Shown: positions 1 through 11,964 of the stretch, piece by piece
Numbering within the stretch: the stretch's first letter is position 1
How the letters are laid out: every line of letters begins with the position of its first letter
DNA from: Diplodia intermedia
Lineage: Eukaryota; Ascomycota; Dothideomycetes; Botryosphaeriales; Botryosphaeriaceae
Direction: 5' to 3'
Length of the DNA stretch: 64,000 nucleotides
Assembly: GCA_021495925.1 (NCBI GenBank)
Contig: JAKEKT010000135.1
Coordinates: forward strand, 1 to 64,000
The notes under the pieces: model-generated
Databases searched by the model: none
The model's input: the letters and a program-made list of their open reading frames with translations, nothing else
Told to the model about the DNA's origin: nothing
Translations under genes and position numbers: made by a program

Positions 1-2232
1 CCCTCCCCCTACCCTGCATTTGGGCCCGGACGCTGCCGATCGAGGCCCTGCGACGCTGCAACCTCCCCCATGCTCAGAGTTTTCGCGCCCGCGGATTCGC
101 TGCCCCCCTCAAGCCATTCGCGCATCTCAACTTCTCCGCCTCGATGTTACGTCAACGCATTACCATACTCGGGAGCTCCATAGCCTCAGAATTGGACAAG
201 ACTATGGAGGAGCCGTTGAAGGTGTCGGATGAACCGCGTGAACTGTTCCTCGATGATACTGAAGGCCGTACGATCGAGACATCGAATGTGATGAAGGAAC
301 TTCGAGGAGCAGACCACCTTGAATCGGCGAGCAAGCGACGTCTCGTATCCTTTTGTCCGCGAAACCAAGCTCATCGGTATCTCGCGTCAGGGGGAGCCTT
401 TCCTTCAGTCGATTTCCCGCAGTCGATCCTAGGCCAACCGACGTCCGGATTCTGCGACTGCTGCTCGAAGATGGATCGCGCTCCCAGCGGGGGGTGGGGG
501 AGGGGGCTGAGTCCGTGGATATCGTTTGCAGCAGAGAATCCTCGAACGGGGATGTCCAGGGGGAGGGGGAGGCTCATCTGGAAACCAATCGAGCCGTTCA
601 ACAAGCAGCATGCAGCAAAAACTCCCCGCCCCGCCCCCTGCGTATCGATGGCCTATCTCCCGGTCTCGTCCTCGGCTCATTGCCGTCAGCCGTTCAAGGT
701 CCATGACCAAAAAACAAATGTTTCGCTCCAAAATAGGTGACCAGGCTTGGATCGAGCAGCCAGGCGCTGACCCCGCTCCGCGGGCGTCGAGCGGCCTTGC
801 TGGTTTGGTCATATCCGTTGGTTGACACATGGCCGACGGCGGGCTTCGCGGGCAATGAATGGCCATGCATGCATGCATGCTGTCGTTCGTGCACACGTAC
901 CCACCCATCGCCCATCGGCGTGGAAGCGTGGAAGGCGCGCTCGTTGCTGCATGAGATCGTTTCGGCCCAGTTGCCCGCGGTAGGTAGATGCCGTTCTGTC
1001 GAGATGGGGAAACGTACGGAAGTGAAGGCTTGCTTCATCGGTGCGGTGCGGTTTACGTTGGGAAACCCGAAAAAGCTGGATTTAGACACCTGACGGGCAA
1101 TTTGCAATACCTTGCATATGCTGGCGTTCGATCAAACTGGAGAAGCGCGGGGAAAGGAAAAAAAAAGAAACCGATACAATGTCTGGTGGAACGCAAAAGC
1201 GAAACCGCGTCACCCTCCCCTACGAGAGATGTTTAGGAAGGGAAGAGCAAACGTTGAAATAAGCTCACCCTATAAGCTCCTCTCCACTCATCACGCCCCG
1301 ATCCTTAAGCTCACATACTGCCCACGTATAAGACGACGCCGCGCGTCATCGTTGGCGATTACCTATCGCGGAAATGTCCGCATTCCGTATCCCCTCCCCA
1401 CCCGGCGCGTATACTTTCCGCTTTTGGTCGGGACTCTATGCCGCACTGGCACGCCCGAACCGCGGATCGCAGACTTGCCTAAAGGAGTTAATGACCAGAC
1501 CCTTTCTCCCCCTCGTTACCTACTAAAGCGAGCTGGGGAATTGATGTCGGGGGAAACAGAAAGAATGAGATAACGTCATAGCTGTTCAGGAGGGGACCCG
1601 TCAAACTGGAACTTTTTTGTCGAGTCCTCCCTTCCTTGTCAACGGAATCGAGTAAGGGGGCGGGCGGCACATGTAGCCCCTTTCACTGTGATGTTGATCC
1701 GAACAATGGGTTTCGTGATTACATTTTCTCATATATCGGTGTTCTGATCGTACGCACATCCAACAGGGCTTTTAGCTCGACCAGTTCCCCACGGTAAGTC
1801 TCGTCGTCCCTTGCAGCGAGCGGGACGGGCCTTTCCAACTATCCAGAACCACTCTCACCGAAGAAGTTATGCGCAAAGCTCGCGAGTTCGTGGGAATGCA
1901 AAACCCCCAGCTCTGGAAACCAAATCCACCAGGTGAAGGGGAGGGAAGGGTTGATCAAAATCGGAAAGCTTCCGGCGCAAGAGGTCGTACGTGCGCCAAA
2001 TTACATGATGCACCAGCCTTACCTTGGAACGTCACCATGACCTCTTGTCGTGATGCACTTGGTCTTGCCATGCGAAACCAACGCAACCAGTCTCCAAGGC
2101 GGTGGCACCGACAAAACCGCAGCATAGGCCAGAAGTCTCCATCCAACAAACCTACCGCTCTCCCTTCACAATAGAAAAAAAAAAAGCAAAAAAAGGGCAA
2201 ATACATCCACACAACCCCTTGCAAGGGCCGAC
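1..2232. other. No confident gene
   Basis: Several overlapping open frames occur on both strands, the longest near 144-740 and 429-908. None has a recognisable domain, and overlapping frames compete across the same DNA, as expected by chance in GC-rich sequence. Polypurine/polypyrimidine stretches lie around 485-505 and 1150-1170. The last few hundred bases are presumably the 3' UTR and downstream region of the minus-strand ALE1 gene. I see no tRNA. Confidence 0.5.
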
Positions 2233-4268
2233 TCAATCCTTCCTCTTCTTCAGCTCCCTCACCTTCTCGTCCAGCCACGCCCGCACCTCGGCCGTCCGCG
2301 GCGGGCCCTCGCCGCTCGCCTTGCGCTTCGCAATCTCGGCCTTGACCTCCTCGATGGCCTCGTCGAGCTCGCGGCCGGGGTCGTCGGGGAGGCCCATGAG
2401 CGGGACGCGGCCGCCGCCGCCCTCGGTGGACGGGTTGCGGCTGAGGCCGGGGCGCAGACCCAGGGCCTCGCCGAGCACCTTTTCCTCCAGCAGGTCGTCG
2501 ACCGTGAGGCTCGAGCGGCCGCGGGCGATGGGCTCGGCCGAGGGGATCTGCGAGGTTGCGGCGCCGTCTTTGGCGCCGTCGACGGCTGGTTTGGCGGCGG
2601 CGGCGGCCCCGCATCTCTGGGCGACTTTCTTCTGAAGCATCTTTTTGCCGGGGGAGGCGAGGAAGCCGAGGGAGAGGATGACGCCGCCGATGGTGTAGAA
2701 GTAGACGCGCTGCCAGATCAGGAGGGAGGGGGCGAGCTCGAGGGTGATGAAGGGGATCACGGTGTAGGAGAAGGCGAGCTGGGTCACCAGCCAGCAGAAG
2801 ACGTCGTAGTAGATCTTGGTCGGGAGGGGGCGTAGGCCGTCCGGCGTCAGGAAGAAGGGGCGGAGGAGGCGGCGGCCATCTAGTCGACGTTAGCAGAAGA
2901 GAGCAGGCTGGGCCGATTTACTTACTCTTGGCAATGGTCTGGAGGAAGCTGGCGAGGATGAAGCTCATGTAGTAGCCGGGGTAGAAGCCGTGCCAGAAGG
3001 CAGAGGTGACAAAGGTTGCCATGCTGGCCCGGAAGCCGGGCTTCTTGCCCTTGGGCGTCACGCGCAGATACATGTAGTTGCGGAGCCAAAGGTTGGTGTT
3101 GATGTTCCAGTTTCCGAGATAGGCGTGGGTGTTCTGGCCCAACTCGATGCCCAGAGGCTTCACGTTCTGGAGGCGGTTCCAGTTGACACGGCCGGTCTTG
3201 GGGTCGACGCCTTTGTAGCCGATGCCGGAGAGAATGCAGGCACCTTCGGTCAAATGCCAGACGCCGTAGTACTTCATGCGGGCAGCGAATCCGACCATGT
3301 GCAGGTAGTAGAGGCGCTTGAGGAAGTTGTGCTTCATGTACTCATCGCCCAGGAGCAAGTCGGTGTTGTACCAACCAGAGAAGTTGAGGAAGGCAAAGAT
3401 CCAGACGAGACCGTAGGCGCCCTTCCACGCGGCGGGGGTGCCGCTGCGCGGGATCTTGCGCTTCTTGCGGGTCGGGGCAGCCTTGGAGGGATCGACACCG
3501 GGAGGAAGCTCAAACATGCTGGTAGTCAACCACTGGCGGTAGTCGACGTAGTCGAAGGCGGGGCCGGCGAACAGGGACGGGAAGAACAGCACGTAGCCCG
3601 TGTAGTCCAGGATGGAGGGCAGGTCGCGGAGAGCGCGGTCCTTCTGGTAGTCGGACAGGTCCGAGTCGGGCAGGCGGCCGTCGTGGACGTTCCAGCAGAA
3701 GGCGGTGAGCTTCATGATCAAGACCATCTGGGCGCCGGTGATGTCGACGTTCTGGGGCTCGTTGCGGAACTGGCGATCGAGGTGGTTGACCGACATGTGG
3801 CCCATCAGGAAAACGAAGCCAATCCACGGCATCAGCGGGCCGTCGATGTACTTGGCGATGGCATAGGCGCCGGCGGAGCTGATGAACAGCGTGCGCAGGC
3901 CGGCCCACAGGTCGAACAAGCCGACGAGGTAGAACAGAGAAACGCTGGGGTGGTGTGAGAGGCGGTCAAGGCGGGCGGCGGAGGGCAGGGTCGTACGAGA
4001 TTATGAAGGCATTCTTCAGCCCCGGCTTCGAGTCGGGGATGCGCTTGAGGGCGGCGGCGAGAGGGTACGAGACCAGGAACGAGGCGACGAGCTTGACTGC
4101 GGCTGTGAGCGCGAAGGCATGGGCATTGGCGGCAGGGACACGTACGCTCATCGGTGGACGAGCCCAGGGCGCCGGCGACGTAGGCGAAAGCTGTGGCGCA
4201 GATGGTCAGCGGGGCCGTGGGAGCTGGGCCGATGGAGGGAGCATACGAGCGTTTATGAAAGGCAACAT
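2233..4268 (-). CDS. ALE1: Lysophospholipid acyltransferase, MBOAT family (ALE1/SLC4-like)
   Basis: Transfers an acyl group from acyl-CoA to lysophospholipids (Lands cycle); a multipass ER membrane protein. I read five exons: 4247-4268, 4146-4190, 3997-4096, 2926-3944 and 2233-2879. They give about 610 residues, the usual size for this family. The joins restore the expected N-terminus MLPFINAPFAYVAGALG followed by STDELKLVASFLVSYP, which no single frame contains, so the start at 4268 is preferred over the in-frame ATG at 4151. Seen motifs: the long hydrophobic core, YTGYVLFFPSLFAGP, and the MBOAT catalytic His in TSAFWHGFYPGYY (about residue 374). The C-terminus is a charged cytosolic tail ending in KKRKD. 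It is divergently transcribed from CWC27. Introns are 46-56 bp with GT-AG ends. Family assignment is firm; substrate preference is inferred. Confidence 0.93.
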
Positions 4269-4533
4269 GGTGGTGGTGGAGGTGGAGGGTGAGGGTGGAG
4301 GGTGGAGGCGCAGAAGGACGCAATCAACGCATGACGGGAGCAGGGGGGAGGTGGTGGTTGAGCGAGCGGCCAGCAGTTGGTTGAGAGAGGGCGGGAGAGC
4401 GGCCGAAGCTTGAATTTGTGTGAGTGACGTTCCAAGCCGCGCTCGGGCCACGCGGGGGCCGGCGCTCAAGCTGCGGCGCCCTGACTTTTCCGCAACACCA
4501 ACACCAACACCAACACCCACCACCGCCGGCCCC
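4269..4533. promoter_or_regulatory. Bidirectional ALE1/CWC27 intergenic promoter
   Basis: These 265 bp separate the divergent start codons of two housekeeping genes, so both promoters must lie here or overlap the 5' ends. The stretch has purine/pyrimidine-biased runs and a CACCAA-type repeat (about 4495-4520) just before the CWC27 start. No TATA box is evident. Confidence 0.6.
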
Positions 4534-6177
4534 ATGTCGTCCGTCTACAACCTCGAGCCGCAGCCCACGGCCAAGGTCGTGCTGCACACCACCGCCGGCG
4601 ACCTCGCGCTCGAGCTGTTCGCCAAGCAGGTCCCGCTGGCCTCGCGCAACTTCCTGCAGCTCTGCCTCGATGGCTACTACGACAACACCATCTTCCACCG
4701 CCTGGTGCCCGGCTTCATCCTGCAGGGCGGCGATCCCACCGGCACCGGCGAGGGCGGCGAGAGCAGCTTCGATGGCGAGCCCTTCGCCGACGAGTTCCAC
4801 TCGCGCCTCAAGTTCAACCGCCGCGGCCTGCTGGGCATGGCCAACACCGGCCGCCGCGACGACAACGGCAGCCAGTTCTTCCTGACCCTCGCCGCCACCC
4901 CCGACCTGACCAAGACCAACACCATGTTCGGCCGCATCGAGGGCGACACCATCTACAACCTGATGAAGATGGCCGAGGCCGACCTGACCGAGGACGAGGG
5001 CAGCGAGCGTCCGCTGTACCCCGTCAAGATCACCGCCACCGAAATCATCATCAACCCCTTCGACGACATGGTCAAGCGCGTGCAGACGGCCCAGCCCCAG
5101 CCCCAGGAGAAGAAGGGCCCGAAGAAGGCGAAGCGCAAGGCCGCCAAGCAGCTGCTAAGCTTCGGCGCCGAGGAAGGCGAAGAGGCGGATGTCGCTCCCG
5201 TCATCAAGAAGCCCAAGTTTAATCCCAAGCTCGTCAGTGCTGGCGACGACGATGCCGCTCCCGCTCCCCGCAAGGCCGCTCCGAAGACATCGAAGCCCGC
5301 AAGGCCACCGTCGCCTCAGCGCTCGCCCTCCCCGCCGCCGCCGAAGCCGAAGGCAGCCGCCCCCGCACCACGCCGTTCCTCCCGATCGCCGTCGGCCTCG
5401 TCCGAGTCAGAGCCGGAACAGGTCAACAAAATGTCCTCCCTGCTCGAGCGCACAAACGCCCAGATTGCCGAGCTGAAGGCCAGCATGAAGCGCAACACCG
5501 CGTCTGCCGCCAAAGAAGCCCCCAAGAAGAAGTCCGCTCTGGAAGCCATGATCCCCGAGTCTTCGACGCGTGGCCGGAAGAGGCGGGGTGGCGCAGGAGA
5601 CGCCAAGGCCGACTCGCAGGTCATGCAGCTGTTCAACGCTTTCAAGACTAAGCTTGAGAGCGCCCCGAAGGACAAGACTCCGCCACCCGCAGCCGAGCCC
5701 GAGGCCCAGCAGCCCCCCGCCGCCAAGGAGAAGGCCGCCGCCGCAGACGAGGTCGACGATACGGAAGCCATCCTGTGCGACTTGCACTTCATTCCCAACT
5801 GCCAGTCCTGCCGCGCTTGGGACGACGCCCCGAACGCCGCTGCCGCCAACGATGATGACAATGATGTTGGTTGGATGAATCACGCCCTCAGCTTCGAAAA
5901 GGACCGGCTCGGCAAGGATCTCGAGTGGAAGCGGAAGAATGAGGAGGAGCTCGTCGTCATCGATCCGCGCGAGAAGGAAAAGGAGATTGTGGGCGACAAA
6001 AAGGCGAAGAGGAATAAGGAGGGTAATGCTGGTAGGGACCGCGATCGTGACGAGAAGAGGAACGATAGGGGTAGGGGCGGGGGCGGGGGCGGAGGGTTCG
6101 ACCGAGGTAGTTGGAAAGACGACAGGGACAGGGAGAACAGGCGGGAGCGCATCGTGAAGAGCATGGGCGCGAGGTGA
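4534..6177 (+). CDS. CWC27: CWC27-type spliceosome-associated cyclophilin
   Basis: Nuclear cyclophilin-domain component of the activated spliceosome (B-act complex). Intronless, 547 residues. Residues about 10-175 form the cyclophilin fold (FHRLVPGFILQGGDPTGTG, GLLGMANTG, GSQFFLTLA). A long low-complexity acidic/basic region with Pro/Ser runs follows, then a conserved EAILCDLHFIPNCQSC segment and an Arg/Gly/Asp-rich tail. The catalytic Arg (FHR) is kept, but the position equal to CypA Trp121 is Asp (TPDLTKTNTMFG), matching the known loss of isomerase activity in CWC27 proteins, where this residue is acidic in human. I chose the ATG at 4534 because homologous sequence begins MSSVYNLEPQPTAKV; an in-frame upstream start at 4420 adds only biased, non-conserved residues. 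Confidence 0.93.
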   Translation: MSSVYNLEPQPTAKVVLHTTAGDLALELFAKQVPLASRNFLQLCLDGYYDNTIFHRLVPGFILQGGDPTGTGEGGESSFDGEPFADEFHSRLKFNRRGLLGMANTGRRDDNGSQFFLTLAATPDLTKTNTMFGRIEGDTIYNLMKMAEADLTEDEGSERPLYPVKITATEIIINPFDDMVKRVQTAQPQPQEKKGPKKAKRKAAKQLLSFGAEEGEEADVAPVIKKPKFNPKLVSAGDDDAAPAPRKAAPKTSKPARPPSPQRSPSPPPPKPKAAAPAPRRSSRSPSASSESEPEQVNKMSSLLERTNAQIAELKASMKRNTASAAKEAPKKKSALEAMIPESSTRGRKRRGGAGDAKADSQVMQLFNAFKTKLESAPKDKTPPPAAEPEAQQPPAAKEKAAAADEVDDTEAILCDLHFIPNCQSCRAWDDAPNAAAANDDDNDVGWMNHALSFEKDRLGKDLEWKRKNEEELVVIDPREKEKEIVGDKKAKRNKEGNAGRDRDRDEKRNDRGRGGGGGGGFDRGSWKDDRDRENRRERIVKSMGAR

Positions 6178-6997
6178 TTCGTATGGAGCATATACTTGGA
6201 ACTCTGCCGGGAGTAAGCGACTTTAGCCGTGGTGGGGCCTGCGGTCAAGGTGCTCCCAACACGATGTTCAGGCCGCGCCCATGGCTGTATCACGGTAAAG
6301 GTGGATATTCTCGTGTCGAGCTGGCGGTCATCAACTTCGAGACCCTTTGCCTTTCTGGATCGACAGTGACGTCAGGATGTACAGCTAAGCCACGTTTATC
6401 GGATCACGTATCTTCCAAAGATCCCGCTAGAACAGTCACGTCTCGTTCGCAGATGCGAGTTAAGATGTCTATATCTGGAGACGCGGTACGAGTCAGCAAA
6501 CAGTCCAATAGGATGTTCGCTCTGTAGAAGGGCATGCCACCAAGGGGTTACGAATAGATCGCTCAGCCCCACCTCACCAGGATTCCCAATGCAATCGGAT
6601 TGCAGCGGTGATGGAAAGCGAAATCATCCCGAGAACAAATGGCTCGCTGTTCCCGTGTCTCCGATCGAACAGACCGGGTTGACCGGTACCATGGGCCAAA
6701 GGTCCTGCAGGACGGAAATCGGAGTTTGCTAGACCCTGGTGATCCCCTCTTCTTTGGGCGTACATTCTCGGGTTAGCGGCCACCTAAGCCTCGTCGGGTT
6801 CGGCCAGCTCGGCGCAGCCTGTCGATCACAGAACAACATCCTGGCTGCTCCAAAACAACCCGAATTACTCGGATCTTAAGACATTGGAGAGGCATGCATT
6901 CGTTGTTACTGTGGATATCACACAGAGGTATTTAAAGGGCGTAGCAGTCTGCTTGAACGGGTTTTATTCTCTAGACTCCTGTTACAAAGACAAGAAA
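6178..6997. other. Intergenic; TATA-like box before the FAD oxidase
   Basis: CWC27 3' flank followed by the promoter of the next gene. A TATA-like TATTTAAAG lies at 6929-6937, about 60 bp before the start codon at 6998. Nothing else is recognised. Confidence 0.5.
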
Positions 6998-8861
6998 ATG
7001 CGGGCTTCTACACTATTACTACTTTCCTCCCTCGCGTATCAGGTCTCTTGCGACTGCAAATGCGTATATATGCCTCGTCCCATTGGTTCAGGCTCTAGCT
7101 AACCTTCACAAGATCCCAGGCAAAGATTGCTGGCCAAGTGACGAGGAGTGGTCGGGATTCAACTCGTCCGTGTCCGGCAAGCTTTTGCAGACGACGCCGG
7201 TTGCCGCTTCCTGCTACCCCGGCCCTGCCGAAAACTCGACGCAATGCGGTGTGGTCAACAAGTTTTGGTCCGATGCTGCTTGGCAGGGTGAGCAGCCCAT
7301 CGGATACGACTATCCTTTCAACCAGTCGTGTCTACCAGTGGACATCTCTGCCGGAGATGTTCCCGGTAGCTGTACGCTTGGGGACATGCCCGTGCTGGCC
7401 GTCAACGTTACCACCGAAGACGACATTGTCAAGACCATTCGCTTTGCAAAGAGCAAGAACTTGAGACTGGTCATCAAATCCACCGGCCATGATATCCTCA
7501 AAAGGTAGGCACAAGCGTACCCGAGCAACTGTCACACTTGCTAACGGCACCAAAGATCTACCGGATATGGCAGTCTGTCCATCTGGCTGCACAACTTCAG
7601 GAACGGCGTCGACTATCACGAATCCTACTCGAGCGTCAACACGTGCGCGAAGACGAACTGGACCGGCAGCGCCTTCACCATCAAGGGCGCGTACGCATGG
7701 TCAGACGTCTACCCTCTCGCCGACGAGAAGGGAGTGATGCTCGTCGGCGGCAACAACAAGGGTCCCTGCAGCACCGGAGGCTGGACCCAAGGCGGCGGCC
7801 ACAGTGGATTAGGCCGCTACTTCGGAACAGGCTCCGACCAAGTCCTTTCCGCCCGTGTCGTCCTCGCGTCCGGAGAGGTCGTCGACGCAAGCCCCTGCTC
7901 GCACCCCGATCTCTTCACCGCGCTGCGCGGCGGCGGGCCCGGCACCTACGGCGTCGTCACCGAGATGACGTTCAAGGCGTTCCCCACCCAAAACGTCACC
8001 GTCACCTACATCGAAGCCAGCTCGCCCACCAACAACACCGAGGTCTTCCTCGACGTCATGGCGCACTTCTACTCGTCCTTCCCGTACCTCTCCGACACGG
8101 GCTTCGCCGGCTACGGCTCCTGGTCCGTCGGCTCGCCCGCCCCGCTCGTCGGCAACAACACCATGGCCTACACGCAATCCATCACCCTCCTCAACAGCAC
8201 CGAGGCGCACGCCATCGAGAAGTTCGCGCCCGTGCTGGAGAAGATCCTGCCCTACAACGCCACGGCCGACATCTCGCTCAACATCACGCACAAGACCTTC
8301 CCCGACTGGGCCGCCTTCTTCAACACCAAGGCCGACACGCTCGCGCCCGTCGGCACCGTCGGCGTCTCGGCCTCGCGCCTCCTGCACGGCGCCGCCCTCA
8401 CCGCCAACGCCACCCTCCTCCGCGCCAGCCTCGCCGTCATGGCGGGTACCCCCGACGAGCAGACCTACCACAACCTCAACCTCCACGGCGGCGCCATCCA
8501 CACCCACGCCCGGCTGGACCCCTACTCGTCCCTGCTGCTCCCCGCCTGGCGCCGCTCGTACATACACGACGTCGTCGCCCGCCGCTGGAACGGCGACAAG
8601 GCGCATGACGACGCCGTCGCGCACGATATCAGGAACGTCAAGATTGAGGCCATGCGGCAGCTGGCGCCCGATTCTGGCAGCTACATGAACGAGGCGGATT
8701 ACGGCAATGTGAACTGGAAGGAAGACTTTTATGGCGCCAGCTGGGGCCCGTTGAGCGCTATCAAGAAGCGGTATGATCCTGACGGCTTGTTTTACTGCTT
8801 GACGTGCGTCGGGAGTGAGGGCTGGGCGGAGGCGGCGGATGGCGCGCTTTGTCGCGTGTAG
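6998..8861 (+). CDS. Secreted berberine-bridge-like FAD-linked oxidoreductase
   Basis: Covalent-flavin oxidase (PCMH-type FAD domain plus BBE C-terminus), probably secreted. Three exons: 6998-7063, 7113-7504 and 7556-8861, 587 residues. Exon 1 encodes a signal peptide (MRASTLLLLSSLAYQVSC). Its junction CDCK-CIPGKDCWPS restores the family N-terminus and uses a CTAAC branch point. Exon 2 ends inside STGHDILKRSTG, whose His is the expected covalent FAD attachment site. GGWTQGGGHSGLGRYFG and ALRGGGPGTYGVVTEM are FAD-domain motifs; the second usual attachment residue (Cys in bicovalent members) is not seen. The BBE end reads NEADYGNVNWKEDFYG then YDPDGLFYC. Many N-x-S/T sites fit secretion. The substrate cannot be told; relatives oxidise sugars, alkaloids or polyketides. 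Confidence 0.88.
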
Positions 8862-9659
8862 GTGCGCTGCGGCATCGCACTGTCGGTTCTTGTTGGCGGA
8901 GTGGGTGCCCGTGTTAGTGGGTGTTGGTGTGGTCGCGGAAATTTCACCAAATGTATATACTTTCGATGGCGTTTTTCGCTTGTGTGTCGGTGTGGAAAGC
9001 TGGCGGTGGGGGGTGATGTGCTACCTACCGTGTTCAGTTCGTGGAAGAATTCGCGCTGTGGAGAGGCTGAACTGAATTCAAGAATAATTCCAATGGTTCC
9101 TTTAAAGGATATCTCGCATGGACTAGGCATGCTCGACCGTGGAATCCAGCCCAATAGTTCTTTTGTGTGATGCGAAGTCATTGCCACACAAACACAGCCC
9201 CTGCGATACGCCTAAGCCACGATTATGTCAGTCGCAGTGCGACGAATAAAGACATTCAGCTGGGTTCATGGGAAGGCAGCAGGATGACGGAGAATGTAGG
9301 CGAATGGATCCAGACAAGTTGCCTGACATCCACTGCTGTACGAGGTGACGCTTGTTCCCGTTGGGGCGGAACATTCCCCCTTGATGGGTGGTCAGCCTCG
9401 CACGCTGCCATCTGGGACGCCACATAGAACCCCAGAGACCACAGTCTCTACATGCTACATGCCACCGCACGCTCTTCCCTCTTGCGCCCCCGCCGCCGGG
9501 CTTTTGATCGTAGATAAGGTCAAGGTGAAAGGTCTGATTTACTGCCTATTTCTCCAAGAGATGTATTCATCAAGCAAGATGGCCGTGATTGTCATGCATA
9601 GTGATACAAAAAGGACTGCCGGTCCAACAAGAACAATCCAAACAAACAAACGAGACAAA
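8862..9659. other. Intergenic between convergent genes
   Basis: 3' flanks of the FAD oxidase (+) and the CFEM gene (-). Only short overlapping frames are present; nothing recognised. Confidence 0.5.
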
Positions 9660-10157
9660 TCAAGCCGTAAAAGCACTCCCCACCACCACACCCGCAGTAG
9701 CAGTAGCAGTATCAGAACCAGCACCAGCACCAGTAGCAGCAGCCCCAACCGCCACGGGCGTCGTCGCCGCCGCCGCCGCTAACGCAGCAGCACCACCACC
9801 ACTGTCCCCGGCGCCAGCGATAGCAGCAGCAGTAGCAGCAGCGGTAGCGCACGCACAAACACCCCTCACGCCCTGCGAGATGGCGCTGGTCGGGACATGC
9901 GGGACGCCGCACGCCGTGAGGACGCAGCCGGTCATGAGCGCGAGGTTGCCCTTCGTCATGGCGTCAGGCTGGCGGCAGGCGCAGGCGAAGTCGCTCGAGA
10001 CGGTGCAGCCGATGGCCGGTTTGGCCGACTGCAGGCACGACTGCGCGCACGATGGGATCGGGGGTTGTGCTGGGGAGGTGCGTGAGGATTGGGCGGAGAC
10101 GAGGAGGGCTGGGGTGGCGGCGAGGAGGGGGAGAAGGAGGGTGGTGGAGGCCTTCAT
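9660..10157 (-). CDS. Small secreted CFEM-domain protein
   Basis: 165 residues, single exon. A signal peptide (MKASTTLLLPLLAATPALLVSA) is followed by a CFEM domain at about residues 33-102: PSCAQSC, then GCTVSSDFACACRQPD, TGCVLTACG and GVCACA, giving the eight-cysteine CFEM spacing, the conserved Asp before CxC, and one extra Cys. CFEM proteins are cell-surface or secreted, often bind haem, and include effectors and GPI-anchored wall proteins. The C-terminal 60 residues are an Ala/Gly/Thr-rich low-complexity stretch encoded by GCA/GTA-type trinucleotide runs, ending in a short hydrophobic tail (VVVGSAFTA). That tail could be a weak GPI signal, but it is short. A TATATA-like sequence lies near 10288, upstream on this strand. 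Confidence 0.85.
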   Translation of the reverse strand: MKASTTLLLPLLAATPALLVSAQSSRTSPAQPPIPSCAQSCLQSAKPAIGCTVSSDFACACRQPDAMTKGNLALMTGCVLTACGVPHVPTSAISQGVRGVCACATAAATAAAIAGAGDSGGGAAALAAAAATTPVAVGAAATGAGAGSDTATATAGVVVGSAFTA

Positions 10158-11197
10158 CTTTGGTCTGGTTGTTTCTTCGTGGTGGTGGAGAAAGGATGAT
10201 CGGTTGGATTGGTGGATGAGGAGAGATGATACTGAGAGCCTTGTCGTTTGCTGTTGTGGGTGGTGAGTAGTCGACCTCCCAGGCTGTTTATATATGTCTG
10301 TTCCCCCCCCTCTCGCTCAACCCCAACCACAAGCTGAGAAGCATGTCATCGAGCATGAGGTTTTAGCCCTTTGTATAGATCAGTGTTTGCCTCATTCTTG
10401 CCTCCAGCAAGGCAGACGCCGACAGGCAACAGCACAGGTCGTACTTACTGTGTCGCGTTCCTTGCATGTATGATGGGGCCAAGGCTGTCAGACATGCCCA
10501 ACCGGTAATGAGTGTGACCACTTACAGCTGAGGTGCGCTCTTCAAATAGCCTTCAAAAGGCAGCATCAGGCCACCAGTCGTTCCATCAGCACCTCGATGG
10601 CAGGAAAGTTTGAACCCTGCCTCCAGACACAGCCTCACTTGCCTCGAACTTGTGCATCGCAACAACAGAGCGGACAGCCGCGGCCAATTTCTCTTCTTCC
10701 GATATGCTGACCCTGGAGAGTCCAAATCCCGCTGTTCAAGAAGGTTTTTTTCTAATCGCCGGGTTCCTTATAATGGATCCCACGACCGGCACTCTACGAT
10801 GATGTCCTTCACTCGATCCTAGGCCAACGTTCACTCGAGTAAAGAGATGATGGGAACATGGGAGGCTCTGCGGAATACGCAATGCTACTTATAAAGATCT
10901 GAAGATGACGCAACACCGAAGCATCTCCATCCTCCATGACGCGGAGGAGCATGGTCAAAGAGAGCAGCAAGACGTCAAATTTAGAATGGAGTTCATCAAA
11001 GCTAGACCAAATTCCATTGCGCCACCCAAGCTAGCGTAATCTGAGCTTCCGCTTGGCGAGTTGTCGATAAGCTTTTTATATCACCGACCAAAACGGCACT
11101 AGTGACGCCATGCACCAGAATAAGCCTTCTCGAATTACAACTTCATCATCAAGATTTTCGCCGCAACATCAACCGTAGCAGACAGACGCTTCCAACC
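10158..11197. other. Intergenic, nothing recognised
   Basis: CFEM promoter region followed by about 900 bp with only short frames. No repeat or RNA gene recognised. Confidence 0.5.
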
Positions 11198-11449
11198 TCA
11201 CTCTTTCCCCGCCACCCCCGCGTCGATCCCAAACCACCTTCCACCACCCTCTCGCGTCCACCACCCAAGACCAAACGTCCGCCTGGCGAACCAGCGCTCC
11301 TGCCCCCCCTTTTCCGCATACCACAACCGCCCCCCGTCCTCCGTGGGAACCACGGCCAGCATGCTGCTCTCGGAGAAAAGCCGCATCCGCGCGGGGATGT
11401 TGCTCGGGTCTTCCAACAGAAGGACATGGCGTCCAGTCAGCAACCATCC
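11198..11449 (-). CDS. Possible terminal exon of an unrecognised protein
   Basis: This frame reads like real protein: LLTGRHVLLLEDPSNIPA, then MRLFSESSMLAVVPTEDGG, WYAEKGG, RRTFGLGWW and GGRWFGIDAG, and ends in a stop at 11198-11200. There is no ATG at its start. A stop lies just upstream in frame, but an AG acceptor (TTAAG) precedes the coherent part, so it could be a last exon or a gene fragment. I found no convincing upstream exon and do not recognise the family. Confidence 0.33.
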   Translation of the reverse strand, partial: GWLLTGRHVLLLEDPSNIPARMRLFSESSMLAVVPTEDGGRLWYAEKGGQERWFARRTFGLGWWTREGGGRWFGIDAGVAGKE

Positions 11450-11964
11450 TTAAGCCTTGCCGGCCTGCATCCTTGCTAGGATGTATTTTAGTCAGCTCAG
11501 CTATTTCGAGTCGGAGGGTGGCTGTGCGTTGATATACACAAGCGCCCCTGATACACGTGGCTGATAGCTTTTGTGCTGCTGTCACCTAGGCGATAACAGT
11601 ACCCAGCCTTCTTTTGCCTTACTAGACTAGTCCTGACTTTGGACAATCTACTGTTTCTCCATGGAAAGGCTGGCCACCACGGGTCTTGGCAGGTTGCGTG
11701 ACCCATGAGCTGCAAGGCTGATGCACGCGATCGGCACTTGCAAGCGCGAATGATCCATGGAAGCGAGGCTGTATTTTTCTGTTGCCTGATGCTGTCCCAC
11801 ACGTGCTCGCTGCCACGTCATTGTACATACTCAACGTTGATTAGCGTGGGGGCGGATTTCTCTTTCCTCCATCTCCAACTGGTCGACAAGGCTGAAAGAC
11901 AAACACCTCTTGACCCGCTCTCAGAACAAACGCAGCACGACCTCTTGCACTCTCGACTCACGAA
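11450..11964. other. Intergenic, nothing recognised
   Basis: Only short competing frames. Presumed promoter of the plus-strand C2H2 gene that starts at 11965. Confidence 0.45.

Noticed and set aside
2990..3958. 322-codon plus-strand frame opposite ALE1
   Set aside because: Low-complexity Val/Asp/Gly/Glu composition in the antisense frame of a well-supported MBOAT gene; a GC-codon shadow.
4420..4533. Upstream in-frame start for CWC27
   Set aside because: The extra residues are compositionally biased (PTPTPTPT) and the cyclophilin family starts at MSSVYNLEPQ.
7538..8608. 356-codon Arg/His-rich frame
   Set aside because: Overlaps the FAD oxidase in another frame with no domain; a shadow.
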